A stretch of 16,238 nucleotides of DNA from CAZLFA01 sp964558665 (GTDB taxonomy: Bacteria; Desulfobacterota; Syntrophia; Syntrophales; PHBD01): contig CAZLFA010000079.1 of the NCBI GenBank assembly GCA_964558665.1, forward strand, positions 1-16,238. The letters run 5' to 3'. This document shows, piece by piece, positions 1 to 6,080 of the stretch (position 1 is its first letter; each line of letters starts with the position of its first letter). Under the pieces are notes generated by a model. It was not told where the DNA came from. It saw nothing but the letters and a program-made list of their open reading frames with translations, and ran no database searches. Both the position numbers and the translations under genes were made by a program.

Positions 1-1
1 A

Positions 2-55
2 TATATTAACAGCTACTTATAGCTGTATTGCTGTACTAAAAAGTCAGAAGAGCCA
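2..55. repeat. 54-bp inverted repeat, left copy
   Basis: Bases 2-55 are the exact reverse complement of 16185-16238, with no mismatch over 54 bp; the match ends at base 56. The repeat contains a small hairpin, ACAGCTA-CTTA-TAGCTGT. Because both copies sit at the very ends of the window, this may be a dispersed repeat at which an assembly stopped, or the true ends of an element. No transposase lies inside, and the enclosed genes look chromosomal, so I favour the first reading. Confidence 0.9.
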
Positions 56-268
56 GAAATATTTATTATGGAAATAATTGTCGATCAACATGGAATGAGT
101 AATTGGATATACTAATAATATTCAGCATGTTGCACAAACGCCTTTTCTGTTTTGCACAGCGACATTATTGTCGAAAGTGAAGACTTCTGATCAGAATAAT
201 GCGTTGTTATATAATCCGGATAAAAATGATTTAATTTCCATCAGGAGTATCCGGATGGACATGATTTA

Positions 269-315
269 ACACTATATCTTGTATATTTTTTCTTGACTTT
301 GTCTATATCTTGTAG
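269..315. promoter_or_regulatory. Tandem NrdR-box-like operator pair
   Basis: Two 16-bp sites, ACACTATATCTTGTAT (269-284) and TGTCTATATCTTGTAG (300-315), share the 12-mer CTATATCTTGTA. Each has the CwAtATmTwG core of the NrdR box (known consensus about acaCwAtATaTwGtgt). They lie 31 bp apart with a 15-bp linker, the three-helical-turn arrangement known for NrdR boxes. The second box fills the -35/-10 spacer of the promoter below, so binding should repress. The NrdR identity rests on consensus recall; no nrd gene is in the window. Confidence 0.6.
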
Positions 316-321
316 TATATT
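293..321 (+). promoter_or_regulatory. Sigma-70 promoter of putative small RNA
   Basis: TTGACT (293-298) and TATATT (316-321) are separated by exactly 17 bp, both close to consensus. Transcription would begin near 328. It is embedded in the NrdR-like box pair. Confidence 0.65.
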
Positions 322-327
322 TCCACC

Positions 328-424
328 GCTTCACAGGATAAAACCGAAAAGCGAGAAAGTGTAAACAAACCATTTAATCCCTAACGAAAGGGCGAACCGA
401 ACATCGTTCGCCCTTTATTATTAT
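328..424 (+). ncRNA. Putative ~97-nt small RNA under NrdR-like control
   Basis: A near-consensus promoter (293-321) is followed about 100 nt later by a strong intrinsic terminator (387-424), and no start codon with a ribosome binding site lies between them. The 5' part can form a stem, CGCTT (327-331) with AAGCG (349-353), followed by an A-rich single-stranded stretch and the terminator hairpin. I recognise no known RNA family; it does not match the c-di-GMP, SAM or cobalamin riboswitch signatures I know. It could also be an attenuated leader of a lost or distant gene. Only the promoter and terminator are directly seen; the RNA is inferred. Confidence 0.5.
387..424 (+). terminator. Intrinsic terminator of putative small RNA
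   Basis: AAAGGGCGAAC (387-397) pairs perfectly over 11 bp with GTTCGCCCTTT (406-416) across an 8-nt loop. The T-rich tail ATTATTAT follows. Confidence 0.8.
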
Positions 425-605
425 CCGGATATGCCTCATGAATATCTCCGGCTCTCTTGTGAATAAGAATCATTATTTATATTAGCTCTTTATCAGAAAT
501 CCATGAACTCCTGTCAGTAATGTCCTTATAAAGATCGACATTCAACACCCTCTTTCTTGTGCAGTGCGATAAACAATCTAAATGCATGCTTATCACTTCA
601 GCCTC

Positions 606-683
606 TTGCACGCGCACAACCATACAACAAGTTCATATTACAAACTATCTTATTATTTCACTGCTGGCGGCACGCGCGTGCAA
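606..683. promoter_or_regulatory. Inverted GCGCGTGCAA sites, possible operator of the phasin promoter
   Basis: The 10-mer GCGCGTGCAA occurs at 674-683 and, inverted, at 606-615. The right copy lies in a perfect 12-bp palindrome, GCACGCGCGTGC (670-681), ending 27 bp before the -35 box of the phasin promoter. TGCA-rich operators are known for PHA regulators such as PhaR, but no such regulator is in view, so the role is a guess. Confidence 0.35.
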
Positions 684-708
684 ATATTGACGCACTGCAA
701 CATTTCAC

Positions 709-737
709 TTGACAAAGCAGTGTGCCGTCACTATATG
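709..737 (+). promoter_or_regulatory. Promoter of the phasin gene
   Basis: A perfect -35 box TTGACA (709-714) is followed after 17 bp by TATATG (732-737). The predicted leader is only about 20 nt and contains the AGGAGG at 751-756. Confidence 0.6.
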
Positions 738-763
738 AAGCCCCAAAAAAAGGAGGTTTCCAA

Positions 764-1024
764 ATGGAACACCAAAGACTTGCTCAACAGTTTTTCGGCT
801 TTTATAAAGCGACTCACGAAAATGCAATCAGCTCAATTGAATCACTTAAGGATCATACAAAAAAACTGACAGAATTCTCTCTGTGCCAATCCCCATGGCT
901 TCCCCAGCAGACCAGAGATCTTGTCAATATGTGGGTGGATACATACGTAAGCGGGCTCGATAAGATAAAAGCGGCGGCGGACGCTCAGTACAGAAAATAC
1001 AAAACGGCATTCAATCCTGACTAA
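764..1024 (+). CDS. Phasin-like PHA granule-associated protein
   Basis: A small protein of 86 residues, soluble, helical and without a signal peptide. The start ATG at 764 is set by the strong ribosome binding site AAAAAAAGGAGG seven bases upstream; an upstream in-frame start at 722 would overlap the promoter. The amphipathic pattern (AQQFFGFYKATHENAISSIE, then a Trp/Met-rich helix around NMWVDTYVSGLDKIK) fits phasins, which coat polyhydroxyalkanoate granules and regulate their size and the synthase. The family call leans on position: a PHA-synthase-like gene follows after 99 bp in the same direction, probably in one operon. At this length it is near the short end for phasins. A generic small helical protein cannot be excluded from sequence alone. 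Confidence 0.65.
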   Translation: MEHQRLAQQFFGFYKATHENAISSIESLKDHTKKLTEFSLCQSPWLPQQTRDLVNMWVDTYVSGLDKIKAAADAQYRKYKTAFNPD

Positions 1025-1123
1025 GCAGAAAGATAAACAGGCAAAGGTTTTTCCGGACAGCATTTCATACAGTCAAAACAATTGTTAACCCAGACGACAA
1101 CAAAACACGGGGGTTTTATATCT

Positions 1124-2842
1124 ATGGCACAGCAGTATCCGCAAAGCATTCTTTTCGATGACGGCCTGTACAAAGTGATAGAGGAATACAGGTCCAGAGT
1201 CTCCAGGGTGAGCGAAAATATCGTGGCAAGCACCGGCAATACGATAACCGGCAATCAGAATTATACCCTGCAACTTCTCGCACAGACCGGAGATTTGATC
1301 ATACCCTTCTGGGCCGCAATGAAGTCCTATATGGATTCAAGGTCTGAGAAAAGCTATGAGGCTCTCGAAGCGACGACGGAAACCCTGGAGGCTACACAAC
1401 ACTACTGGCTGGGACTTCTGATGTACCTCAACGAGTTCATGAATCCCTACTGGACGGCGCTGGAATCCTTCCTGGGGCTTGAGAAAGAAAAGCTCATACA
1501 GAGCAGGTTTGATGAAACGGCCTCTGATTATCTGGACCTTTATCTTTTCAATCTGCAGATTGCCGAGAAAGGCATGACCAGCACATTGAAGGGTATGAGC
1601 GATTTTAATGTCATTACGGCAGAAAAAGTCTGCAAGGCCGCAGTGAACTCGCTCATGGGACGTGAAGGTGAAGACATCAGGCATATTTCATCCGGCATTG
1701 CCGACTGCCTGTGCAAGATAGTCCATGAGTATCCGGATGCCATCAGGGAAATCGAAAAGGATTACGGATTCCATTTTGATGACGGCGGCTATGTCAAGGT
1801 TGACGAGACAGACCGCTTCATTCTTTACCAGGTCCTGCCGCGTGGGAAAAACGTCACGGTCAGAAAAGACGGCAAACCGGTTATTATCATGCATCCCTAT
1901 GTTCTGGGTCCCAATATCCTTGCCTTCCTGCCGGGGGAAAAGAAAAGTTACGTGCATGCCTATGCCGACCAATCCATTCCCACCTATATCAGAGTATTGA
2001 AGGACATCCAGGTCACACCGGCCGTTCAGTTGATGACCGGCGAGGACGATGCCCTGGACACAAAGCGTTTTTGCGAGAAGCTCAAAGGCATACACGGCAG
2101 ACAGGTTACCCTGAACGGTTTCTGCCAGGGTGGATTTGTCGCCGTTCTCGATATTCTGTCCGGCAAACTCGACGGCATGGTGGATGCCCTCATCACCTGT
2201 GTAGCCCCCATGGACGGCACCCGCAGTGTCTCACTCGTAGAATATCTGAGGCATCTGCCTTCGCGGTTCAGAGACCTCGGGTATGCATTAAAGACGCTTC
2301 CCAACGGCAACAGGATTGTCGACGGCAAGGTAATGAGCTGGGTGTACAAGCTAAAGAGCATGGACAAGGAGGCGCCTCTGGTCACCTTCTATCGCGATAT
2401 GACAAATATCGGCGGACAGCCGGGCAGGGAGTTCAAGATAAGCAACACGGCAGCGGCTCTCAATCACTGGCTTATTTATGACCGCAGCGATCTTCCGGAA
2501 GGAATAACAAAGCTGAGCTTCGACTCCTATACCATTCCCATAAGCAAAGACGGAACGCTGCCCGTCAGGCTGTTCGGCAAACCGTTGAACTTCAGGAGGA
2601 TGAAGGACAAAGGGATTAAATGGCTGCTTTGCTACGCGGCGGGCGATGATCTTGTCGACAGGGATGCGGCACTGGCGCCGCTCGATTTTATAGAAGCAGA
2701 GGTAACCGTATTCCCCAAGGGACACGGCTCGATTGCCACATCATGGTCTAATCCTTCCTCCGAATGCGCCCTGCATACCAGATTCGGCAACAATTACAGA
2801 GGACCGGTGCGCTTTCAATTGGATCTCGATGAAAATCCATAA
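1124..2842 (+). CDS. phaC: Divergent poly(3-hydroxyalkanoate) synthase (PhaC-like alpha/beta hydrolase)
   Basis: A 572-residue alpha/beta-hydrolase-fold protein, about the length of class I PHA synthases, which polymerise hydroxyacyl-CoA into storage polyester at the granule surface. The synthase-type lipase box GFCQGG (332-337) carries nucleophile Cys334. The other triad residues are probably Asp509 in AAGDDLVD (matching the family's EDH motif) and His534 in FPKGHGSIA. NHWLIYDRSDLPEG resembles the family's WN-D-TN-P stretch. The first ~210 residues are helical, as in the synthase N-terminal domain. I start at ATG 1124, behind a GGGGG tract (1109-1113); the frame stays open upstream to a TTG at 1082 with no better ribosome site. 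It is clearly divergent: the GHIAGVINPP segment reads GHGSIATSWSNP. The phasin gene just upstream supports the role; a depolymerase or other hydrolase is less likely given the Cys nucleophile. Confidence 0.75.
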   Translation: MAQQYPQSILFDDGLYKVIEEYRSRVSRVSENIVASTGNTITGNQNYTLQLLAQTGDLIIPFWAAMKSYMDSRSEKSYEALEATTETLEATQHYWLGLLMYLNEFMNPYWTALESFLGLEKEKLIQSRFDETASDYLDLYLFNLQIAEKGMTSTLKGMSDFNVITAEKVCKAAVNSLMGREGEDIRHISSGIADCLCKIVHEYPDAIREIEKDYGFHFDDGGYVKVDETDRFILYQVLPRGKNVTVRKDGKPVIIMHPYVLGPNILAFLPGEKKSYVHAYADQSIPTYIRVLKDIQVTPAVQLMTGEDDALDTKRFCEKLKGIHGRQVTLNGFCQGGFVAVLDILSGKLDGMVDALITCVAPMDGTRSVSLVEYLRHLPSRFRDLGYALKTLPNGNRIVDGKVMSWVYKLKSMDKEAPLVTFYRDMTNIGGQPGREFKISNTAAALNHWLIYDRSDLPEGITKLSFDSYTIPISKDGTLPVRLFGKPLNFRRMKDKGIKWLLCYAAGDDLVDRDAALAPLDFIEAEVTVFPKGHGSIATSWSNPSSECALHTRFGNNYRGPVRFQLDLDENP

Positions 2843-2867
2843 ATCCGGCTGACTTATTTTCTGGACC

Positions 2868-2888
2868 GGTGCTGATAAAATCAGCGCC
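2868..2888 (+). terminator. Hairpin downstream of phaC
   Basis: GGTGCTGAT (2868-2876) pairs with ATCAGCGCC (2880-2888) over 9 bp with one G-T wobble and an AAA loop. Only a short T run (ATTTTAA) follows after four bases, so it may be a weak terminator or an mRNA-protecting 3' stem. Confidence 0.5.
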
Positions 2889-2939
2889 CGCCATTTTAAC
2901 CCGGATTACGCGATAAAGACTTAATACCCTTTGGCATCC

Positions 2940-3020
2940 TGGTCAAAGCGGCTTTCCGCGGCTCAGAATATTTTTTACAAGAAAAATATTTGATTCGCCG
3001 CTTGAAAACCCCTTTGACCA
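2940..3020. repeat. Palindromic dispersed repeat, copy 1
   Basis: Left arm 2940-2976 and right arm 2981-3020 form a long imperfect hairpin around a 4-nt loop. The outer ends TGGTCAAAG and CTTTGACCA are perfect complements, and inside lie GCGGC/GCCGC and AATATTTTT/AAAAATATT. The element recurs inverted at 15310-15425, sharing the exact 20-mer CGCGGCTCAGAATATTTTTT (2957-2976; complement at 15388-15407). Confidence 0.8.
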
Positions 3021-3149
3021 GAATAATATTCACGTATCCAGGTGCCGATAAGTTCTATTGCGTAATATGGGTTTAACCAACAGTCAATATCCTGTCATCT
3101 TCAAGAACTGCCATAGCTTATATTCATATCTGGCTGAAAACAGCGATGG

Positions 3150-3178
3150 TTGAAAAATACCTGCACTTGTTCTATATG
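3150..3178 (+). promoter_or_regulatory. Promoter of the FKBP gene
   Basis: TTGAAA (3150-3155) and TATATG (3173-3178) have a 17-bp spacer, about 60 bp before the start codon. Confidence 0.45.
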
Positions 3179-3236
3179 ACCGTCAGAGAATCACGATCAT
3201 CTCAATCACCGATGAAGAAAGGGAGACACTCAAATT

Positions 3237-3665
3237 ATGTCGCAGGTAAAGAAAGGCAGCCGGGTAAAGATTTTTTATACGTGCAAACTCAAGGACGGCA
3301 AAGTCTTTGAAACAAATACCGGGGGAACGCCGCTCGAATTCACTGTAGGCAAGGGCAAGGTAATCAAAGGCATGGAAAACGCAGTGATCGGCATGAAACA
3401 GGGTGAGACGAAAACAGTTGTCATCAAGCCTGCCGACGGCTATGGCCCTAAAGACCAGTCGCTTACCCGGACAGTCGCGACCTCGGAAATTCCTGCCGGC
3501 ATTCCGCTAAAAGAAACTGCCGAGATCGGATTTAAACGTGCGGACGGAAGCACTGTAGAAGGCCGCATTGTAAAGATCGAAGGCGATCTGGTAACGATAG
3601 ACGGCAACCATCCTCTTGCCGGCCGTAACCTCACCTTTGAAATTAAAGTTGTTGATGCAGGATAA
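3237..3665 (+). CDS. FKBP-type peptidyl-prolyl cis-trans isomerase, SlyD-like
   Basis: A 142-residue cytosolic prolyl isomerase and folding helper. The N-terminal FKBP half (residues 5-70) has FTVGKGKVIKGMENAVIGMK and the following GETKTVVIKPADGYGP. Residues about 71-125 form the inserted flap ('IF') chaperone domain of the SlyD group. The FKBP fold then closes with DGNHPLAGRNLTFEIKVVD (122-140), the SlyD hallmark. The ribosome site AAAGGGAG precedes ATG 3237. The protein stops right after the fold, so the His/Cys-rich nickel-binding tail of E. coli SlyD is absent, as in many short SlyD-like proteins. It is monocistronic, with its own promoter and a palindrome after the stop, so the neighbours say little about its clients. 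Confidence 0.92.
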   Translation: MSQVKKGSRVKIFYTCKLKDGKVFETNTGGTPLEFTVGKGKVIKGMENAVIGMKQGETKTVVIKPADGYGPKDQSLTRTVATSEIPAGIPLKETAEIGFKRADGSTVEGRIVKIEGDLVTIDGNHPLAGRNLTFEIKVVDAG

Positions 3666-3688
3666 ATAGCTTAAAAACAATCTCTCTG

Positions 3689-3704
3689 CGTTTCCGCGGA
3701 AACG
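3689..3704. terminator. 16-bp palindrome after the FKBP gene
   Basis: CGTTTCCGCGGAAACG is a perfect palindrome beginning 24 bp after the stop codon. As RNA it forms a short stem without a T tract, so it could be a weak terminator or a protein-binding site. Confidence 0.35.
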
Positions 3705-3837
3705 GCATTTACATTGCAATACAACACACCGCACCGCTAAACTTATATCCAGATAAGTGGATGTCATCCTGAAGGTATTTCTTTTTTTATCGCGCAATCT
3801 GGGATAATATCTTTTCGGAGCGATTTCAGAATCCCGG

Positions 3838-3866
3838 TTGACCGCGCGTAAGGCGAATGGTAGAAT
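3838..3866 (+). promoter_or_regulatory. Promoter of the small secreted protein gene
   Basis: TTGACC (3838-3843) and TAGAAT (3861-3866) have a 17-bp spacer. Transcription would begin about 18 nt before the start codon, just ahead of AAGGAGG. Confidence 0.55.
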
Positions 3867-3890
3867 CGCAAAAAAACAAGGAGGCGGTTT

Positions 3891-4118
3891 ATGAAAAAGA
3901 TTCTTATTGTTCTTTTTTCCATGATGACACTGATTTGTTTTTCAGCGGGAGCATTTGCCTATCAGTCCGGTGATAAGGTTATGGTCAAATGGAAGGGTAA
4001 ATGGTATCCGGCGACGGTAAAAAGCATCAAAGGCAAGAAAACATGTATCAGCTATGATGGATATTCAAGCTCCTGGGATGAGTGCGTAACGTCAGGGAGA
4101 ATAAAACCCGCCAATTAA
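3891..4118 (+). CDS. Small secreted Tudor/agenet-like protein
   Basis: A 75-residue precursor with a clear Sec signal peptide: KK, hydrophobic core ILIVLFSMMTLICFSAG, and cleavage after AFA near residue 23. The 52-residue mature part (YQSGDKVMVKWKGKWYPATV, then a KG turn, ISYDGY, SSSWDE) has the short beta-barrel pattern of Tudor/agenet-type domains: aromatic-rich strands and a closing SWDE motif. Such domains bind ligands through an aromatic cage; the bacterial periplasmic versions have no settled function. Cys52 and Cys65 could form a disulphide. Cys65 follows SSSWDE where, from memory, relatives tend to have Trp. Start is firm: AAGGAGG seven bases upstream and a good promoter. A strong hairpin follows, so the gene stands alone. 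Confidence 0.7.
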   Translation: MKKILIVLFSMMTLICFSAGAFAYQSGDKVMVKWKGKWYPATVKSIKGKKTCISYDGYSSSWDECVTSGRIKPAN

Positions 4119-4134
4119 AGCATACCCACTCTCA

Positions 4135-4163
4135 CCGGAATCCCTCCGCAGGAGGGATTCCGG
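4135..4163. terminator. Strong hairpin after the small secreted protein gene
   Basis: CCGGAATCCCTCC (4135-4147) pairs perfectly over 13 bp with GGAGGGATTCCGG (4151-4163) around a GCA loop. No T tract follows, so it may act as a transcript-end stabiliser as much as a terminator. Confidence 0.65.
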
Positions 4164-4264
4164 TCGTCAAAGCCCCACAGGGAATTCATGAATTATCATC
4201 ATTTGCAATTACAGCGCTCATGTGCTAGCTGTCCCTGCGAACGCTCACCTGTAAAGGAATTGCA

Positions 4265-5077
4265 ATGTCCGCCAAATTCAAAATCACTGAACGCACAGTC
4301 ACCGGCTTCCGGAACTGGTTCGTGAAATATATAGGTTCCTTCCCCGTTACCGATACGGATATGCACCAAAGCTTCACACTCAAGAAACATCACTCCCTGC
4401 GTGTCTGCAAGGAAATTATCCATCTTGCAAGCAGAATCGGGCTGAATAGAGAGGAACTTCTGCTGGCTGAAACATGTGCCCTTTTTCACGATATCGGACG
4501 CTTCGAGCAGTATTTCAGATACAGAACCTTCGTTGACGGCAAATCGGAAAATCATGCGGACCTGGCAGTAAAAGTATTGAGGGAAAACATGACTCTTGAT
4601 ATTCTCGACAAGACCCCTCGGGACATCATCATCAAGGCAATACTGTATCACAATCGGTTGAAAATCCCGGCCGGCGAGGATGAAACCGTCACTCTGTTCA
4701 GCCGTCTGCTGAGAGACGCCGACAAGCTGGACATATTAAACCTGATCACGGACTATTACCGGAAGAGCGGTGCGGCAAGAAATTCCGCCATTGAACTGGA
4801 CCTTCCCGATACCCCGGAAATATCGAGGGACGTTATGGAATGCATAATGGGAGGAAATCTTGTTGACAGCAGGCAGATGAGATCTCTTAACGACTTCAAA
4901 CTCCTGAAAATGGGATGGGTGTTCGATATAAATTTCAAACCTTCACTGGAAACCATCCGGGATCGTCGATACCTTCAAATCATCAGGGAAGCCCTGCCTT
5001 CATCATCTGATGATGCCGACAAAGCTTATTCAATGGTCAGCAGGATTCTCGAAGAAAGAATATGCATGTCTTCCTGA
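4265..5077 (+). CDS. HD-domain metal-dependent phosphohydrolase
   Basis: A 270-residue cytosolic HD-superfamily protein. The metal-binding set is visible in order: His42/His43 (KKHHSLRVC), the His75-Asp76 doublet (ALFHDIGRFEQ), His97 (ENHADLAV), His129 (ILYHNRL) and Asp151/Asp153 (RDADKLDIL). This is a full set for a catalytically active HD phosphohydrolase acting on a phosphomonoester, nucleotide or cyclic nucleotide. It lacks the HD-GYP signature, so a c-di-GMP phosphodiesterase of that class is unlikely, and I cannot name the substrate. The C-terminal ~100 residues, after the HD core, are helical and not recognised. ATG 4265 has AAAGGA upstream. It converges on the kinase with a 46-bp gap and no hairpin between them. 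Confidence 0.8.
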   Translation: MSAKFKITERTVTGFRNWFVKYIGSFPVTDTDMHQSFTLKKHHSLRVCKEIIHLASRIGLNREELLLAETCALFHDIGRFEQYFRYRTFVDGKSENHADLAVKVLRENMTLDILDKTPRDIIIKAILYHNRLKIPAGEDETVTLFSRLLRDADKLDILNLITDYYRKSGAARNSAIELDLPDTPEISRDVMECIMGGNLVDSRQMRSLNDFKLLKMGWVFDINFKPSLETIRDRRYLQIIREALPSSSDDADKAYSMVSRILEERICMSS

Positions 5078-5123
5078 AAAGAGTCTGATAAACGGTTCTG
5101 ATTGCTTCCGGATGTTTTCTGAG

Positions 5124-6074
5124 CTATTTACGGTCCAGTTCCTCCCTGATCGCCATGCCGATTTTCTCCATTATGTACGGCTTCTTCACAAATTGCCCGG
5201 CTCCCATCTCCTGTGCCTTCCTGACACGTCCTGTTTCCGCATAGCCGCTCACAATGACAGCCCTCTGTCGCGGATTGTGTTCAAGGATCTTTTCATATGT
5301 TTCGAGGCCATCCATACCCGGTTCCATTATCATATCAAGAACGACAAGATCGACCTGCCTCGTCTTAAGATAATCGATTGCCGCCTCTCCGCTGGACACC
5401 GTATCCACGCTATAGCCGAGCCTCCCCAGCATGGCAGCAGCCAGTTCTCTTTGCGCTTCAATGTCATCCACAACCAGAATTGCCTCGCCTCTGCCCTTAT
5501 ATGTTTCCAATGATACGGCAATGCCCTCCTTCATGGGTTCTTCCCTTGTAACAGGGAAGTAGAGGCTGAAAACCGTACCTTCTCCTTCCCGGCTTTGGAC
5601 ATCAATGTATCCGTTATGATCCTTGACTACTCCCCAGACAATAGCCAGGCCAAGGCCCGTTCCGCTTCGCCCCATGGCTTTCTTTGTATAGAAAGGTTCA
5701 AATATCTTGTCTATGTCCTTTGCAGGAATGCCGCCGCCGGTATCGGTCACAGTCAACACCACATAGTCGCCTTCCTGCATCTGGTCATAGCCAAGCAACG
5801 GTCGGTCCAGATATCTGTTTTCTGTCCTGACCATCACCTCTCCCAGGCCGGCTATGGACTCAACGGCATTGGAAATGAGATTCATCAGGGTTTTGCCGAG
5901 ATGAACAGGAGATCCCTTGATATGCAATAGACCTCCGGCAAGAATGGAATCTATTTTTACGCCCGGATGGTCGGCCCTCAGTTTCTCAAACTCCAGAGTT
6001 TTAAAATAATTCAACACAAGTTTATTGAGATCGACCACCTCAGCAACAGTCACGCCTCTTCTGGCCAGTGTCAA
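5124..6074 (-). pseudogene. Hybrid histidine kinase, C-terminal part (ATPase + receiver), after an in-frame TAG
   Basis: This 316-codon stretch continues the upstream kinase in the same frame after one TAG codon (6081-6083). It begins inside the dimerisation/phosphotransfer domain (second helix, LARRGVTVAEVV). A HATPase_c domain follows: N box LMNLISNAVES (63-73), G1 DTGGGIP (111-117), EPFYTKK, and G2 GTGLGLA (138-144). The receiver domain spans about 197-316, with acidic Asp203/Asp204, phospho-acceptor Asp247 (LVVLDMIM) and KKP (297-299). All signature residues are intact, so the damage looks recent or the TAG is read through. Alone it would lack the phospho-accepting His. The only near start, TTG 6074, has no clear ribosome site, so independent translation is doubtful. 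The native stop is also TAG. Confidence 0.7.
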
Positions 6075-6080
6075 AAGATC

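Larger units (their letters stand above)
56..763. other. Gene-free leader region upstream of the phasin operon
   Basis: No ORF here has a ribosome binding site or a recognisable product. The region holds two NrdR-like boxes and a promoter (269-321), a putative small RNA ending in a terminator (about 328-424), three copies of the palindrome ATCCGGAT (214-221, 249-256, 423-430), inverted copies of a 10-mer (606-615 and 674-683), and the phasin promoter (709-737). Bases 425-600 are AT-rich with nothing that I recognise. Confidence 0.6.
2843..3236. other. Intergenic region with hairpin, palindromic repeat and promoter
   Basis: No supportable ORF. It contains a terminator-like hairpin (2868-2888), copy 1 of a dispersed palindromic repeat (2940-3020) and a promoter for the FKBP gene (3150-3178). 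Confidence 0.6.

Noticed and set aside
129..165. Repeated TTGCACA near the left end as a possible RNA gene or operator
   Set aside because: Two short hits with no cloverleaf, stem or promoter; not enough to support a feature.
328..424. A known riboswitch (c-di-GMP, SAM, cobalamin or fluoride)
   Set aside because: The conserved cores of those classes are not present, and no gene follows the terminator within 300 bp.
582..869. 95-codon ORF on the + strand upstream of and overlapping the phasin gene
   Set aside because: No ribosome binding site, covers the phasin promoter and overlaps the phasin start in another frame; composition is unlike the real genes.
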